The position numbers and the translations under genes were made by a program. The notes beneath the pieces were generated by a model. That model made no database searches. It had not been told where the DNA came from and worked only from the letters and a program-made list of their open reading frames with translations. From Actinomycetes bacterium (lineage in GTDB: Bacteria; Actinomycetota; Thermoleophilia; Solirubrobacterales; Solirubrobacteraceae), in assembly GCA_023405705.1 (NCBI GenBank), contig JAEXXR010000677.1:1-5068 (forward strand): a stretch of DNA of 5,068 nt, given 5' to 3'. Each line of letters opens with the position of its first letter. Position 1 is the stretch's first letter. This document shows positions 4,527 to 5,068 of the stretch, piece by piece.

Positions 4527-5068
4527 TCAGTCGCCCTGGAAGCTGGCGGTCGGCGAGACGCGCGCGGCGAACCAGCCCGGGACCGCGACGACGAGCGTCG
4601 CGACGAGCGCGACGCCGGCGAAGGTGAGGCCGGCGAGCGCGAGCGCGGGGGAGAAGATCGACGGGAAGCCGGTCGTCAGCGTCACCCAGCGGGTCGCGAG
4701 CACCTGGCCGCCGAGCCCGGCCGCGGCGCCGACGCCCGCGCCGACCGACAGCACGATCACGCTCTGCAGCACGAGCGTCGCCCACACCTGCTCGACGTCG
4801 AAGCCCTGCATCCGCAGGACGGCGAGGCGCCGCCGCTGCTGCCAGATCGCGCCGCTCATCGCCGCCGCCATCGCCAGCGCCGCGGCGACCAGCATCAGCG
4901 TCGAGATCTGGCTGAGGCGGTCGAGGCCGGCGCGCGACAGCCGCTCGAGGCGGTCGAGCCGCTCGCTCGCCGTCTCGACCGTCAGCGCGCTGTCCGGCGG
5001 CAGCGCGGCGGCGACCAGCTCGCGTCCCTGCTGCGGCGAGACGCCCGGGGCGAGGTCGACCTCGATCC
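4527..5068 (-). CDS. FtsX-like ABC transporter permease, C-terminal part (cut by window edge)
   Basis: The frame is open from the right edge to TGA at 4527, giving the last 179 residues of a membrane protein whose start lies outside. The segment opens with the end of an extracytoplasmic domain (IEVDLAPGVSPQQGRELVAAALPP), then a charged helix, ERLDRLRELSRAGLDRL, containing a 12-base direct repeat (4914-4925, 4947-4958). Three membrane spans follow: MLVAAALAMAAAMSGAIW, then the cytoplasmic QQRRRLAVLRMQGFDVEQVW typical of FtsX permeases, LVLQSVIVLSVGAGVGAAAG, and LALAGLTFAGVALVATLVVAVPGW. The end is PTASFQGD. Such permeases work with an ATPase of the MacB/LolD type, moving lipids, lipoproteins or drugs, or controlling wall hydrolases. 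The ATPase is not in the window, so the substrate is unknown. No clear terminator follows the stop. Confidence 0.88.
   Translation of the reverse strand, partial: IEVDLAPGVSPQQGRELVAAALPPDSALTVETASERLDRLERLSRAGLDRLSQISTLMLVAAALAMAAAMSGAIWQQRRRLAVLRMQGFDVEQVWATLVLQSVIVLSVGAGVGAAAGLGGQVLATRWVTLTTGFPSIFSPALALAGLTFAGVALVATLVVAVPGWFAARVSPTASFQGD

Overview
The window is very GC-rich, with G or C at most third codon positions. Its genes are compact and short-spaced, and it carries an ECF sigma factor, a metal-box-free ArsR-type regulator and a MYG1-family protein. This fits a high-GC actinobacterium. My guess is a soil Thermoleophilia/Solirubrobacterales-type organism, but that is inference from composition and gene style, not from a marker gene. 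There are no rRNA or tRNA genes, CRISPR array, transposase or phage gene.

Left part (1-903, minus strand): a class I SAM-dependent methyltransferase (124-903) is followed 40 bases downstream by a 15-codon reading frame (36-83). It encodes MQIIRPIIRPAIIRP, three in-frame IIRP units, behind an 11-base perfect Shine-Dalgarno sequence. This is the least ordinary item in the window. It may be a small peptide gene made with the methyltransferase, or a leader peptide for a gene beyond the left edge.

Middle part (904-2203, plus strand): a divergent intergenic region carries an 18-base palindrome, TTCGTCA-CTTT-TGACGAA. An ECF-type sigma factor (981-1514) follows. It overlaps by ATGA a winged-helix ArsR-like regulator (1511-2203). 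The two look translationally coupled, and the regulator sits where an anti-sigma gene often lies.

Right part (2217-5068, minus strand): a secreted beta-propeller protein of the glucose/sorbosone-dehydrogenase type (2217-3239) ends tail to tail with the ArsR-like gene, 13 bases apart. It uses AGA for 14 of its 22 arginines. A MYG1/UPF0160 DHH-type metal-dependent hydrolase (3387-4268) lies upstream, separated by a hairpin and a promoter-sized gap. Beyond another 258-base gap is the C-terminal part of an FtsX-like ABC-transporter permease, cut by the right edge.

The genes do not form one obvious pathway. The only convincing functional unit is the sigma/ArsR pair. The methyltransferase/small-peptide pair is a plausible but unproven second unit. 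The three right-hand genes look like separate transcription units.
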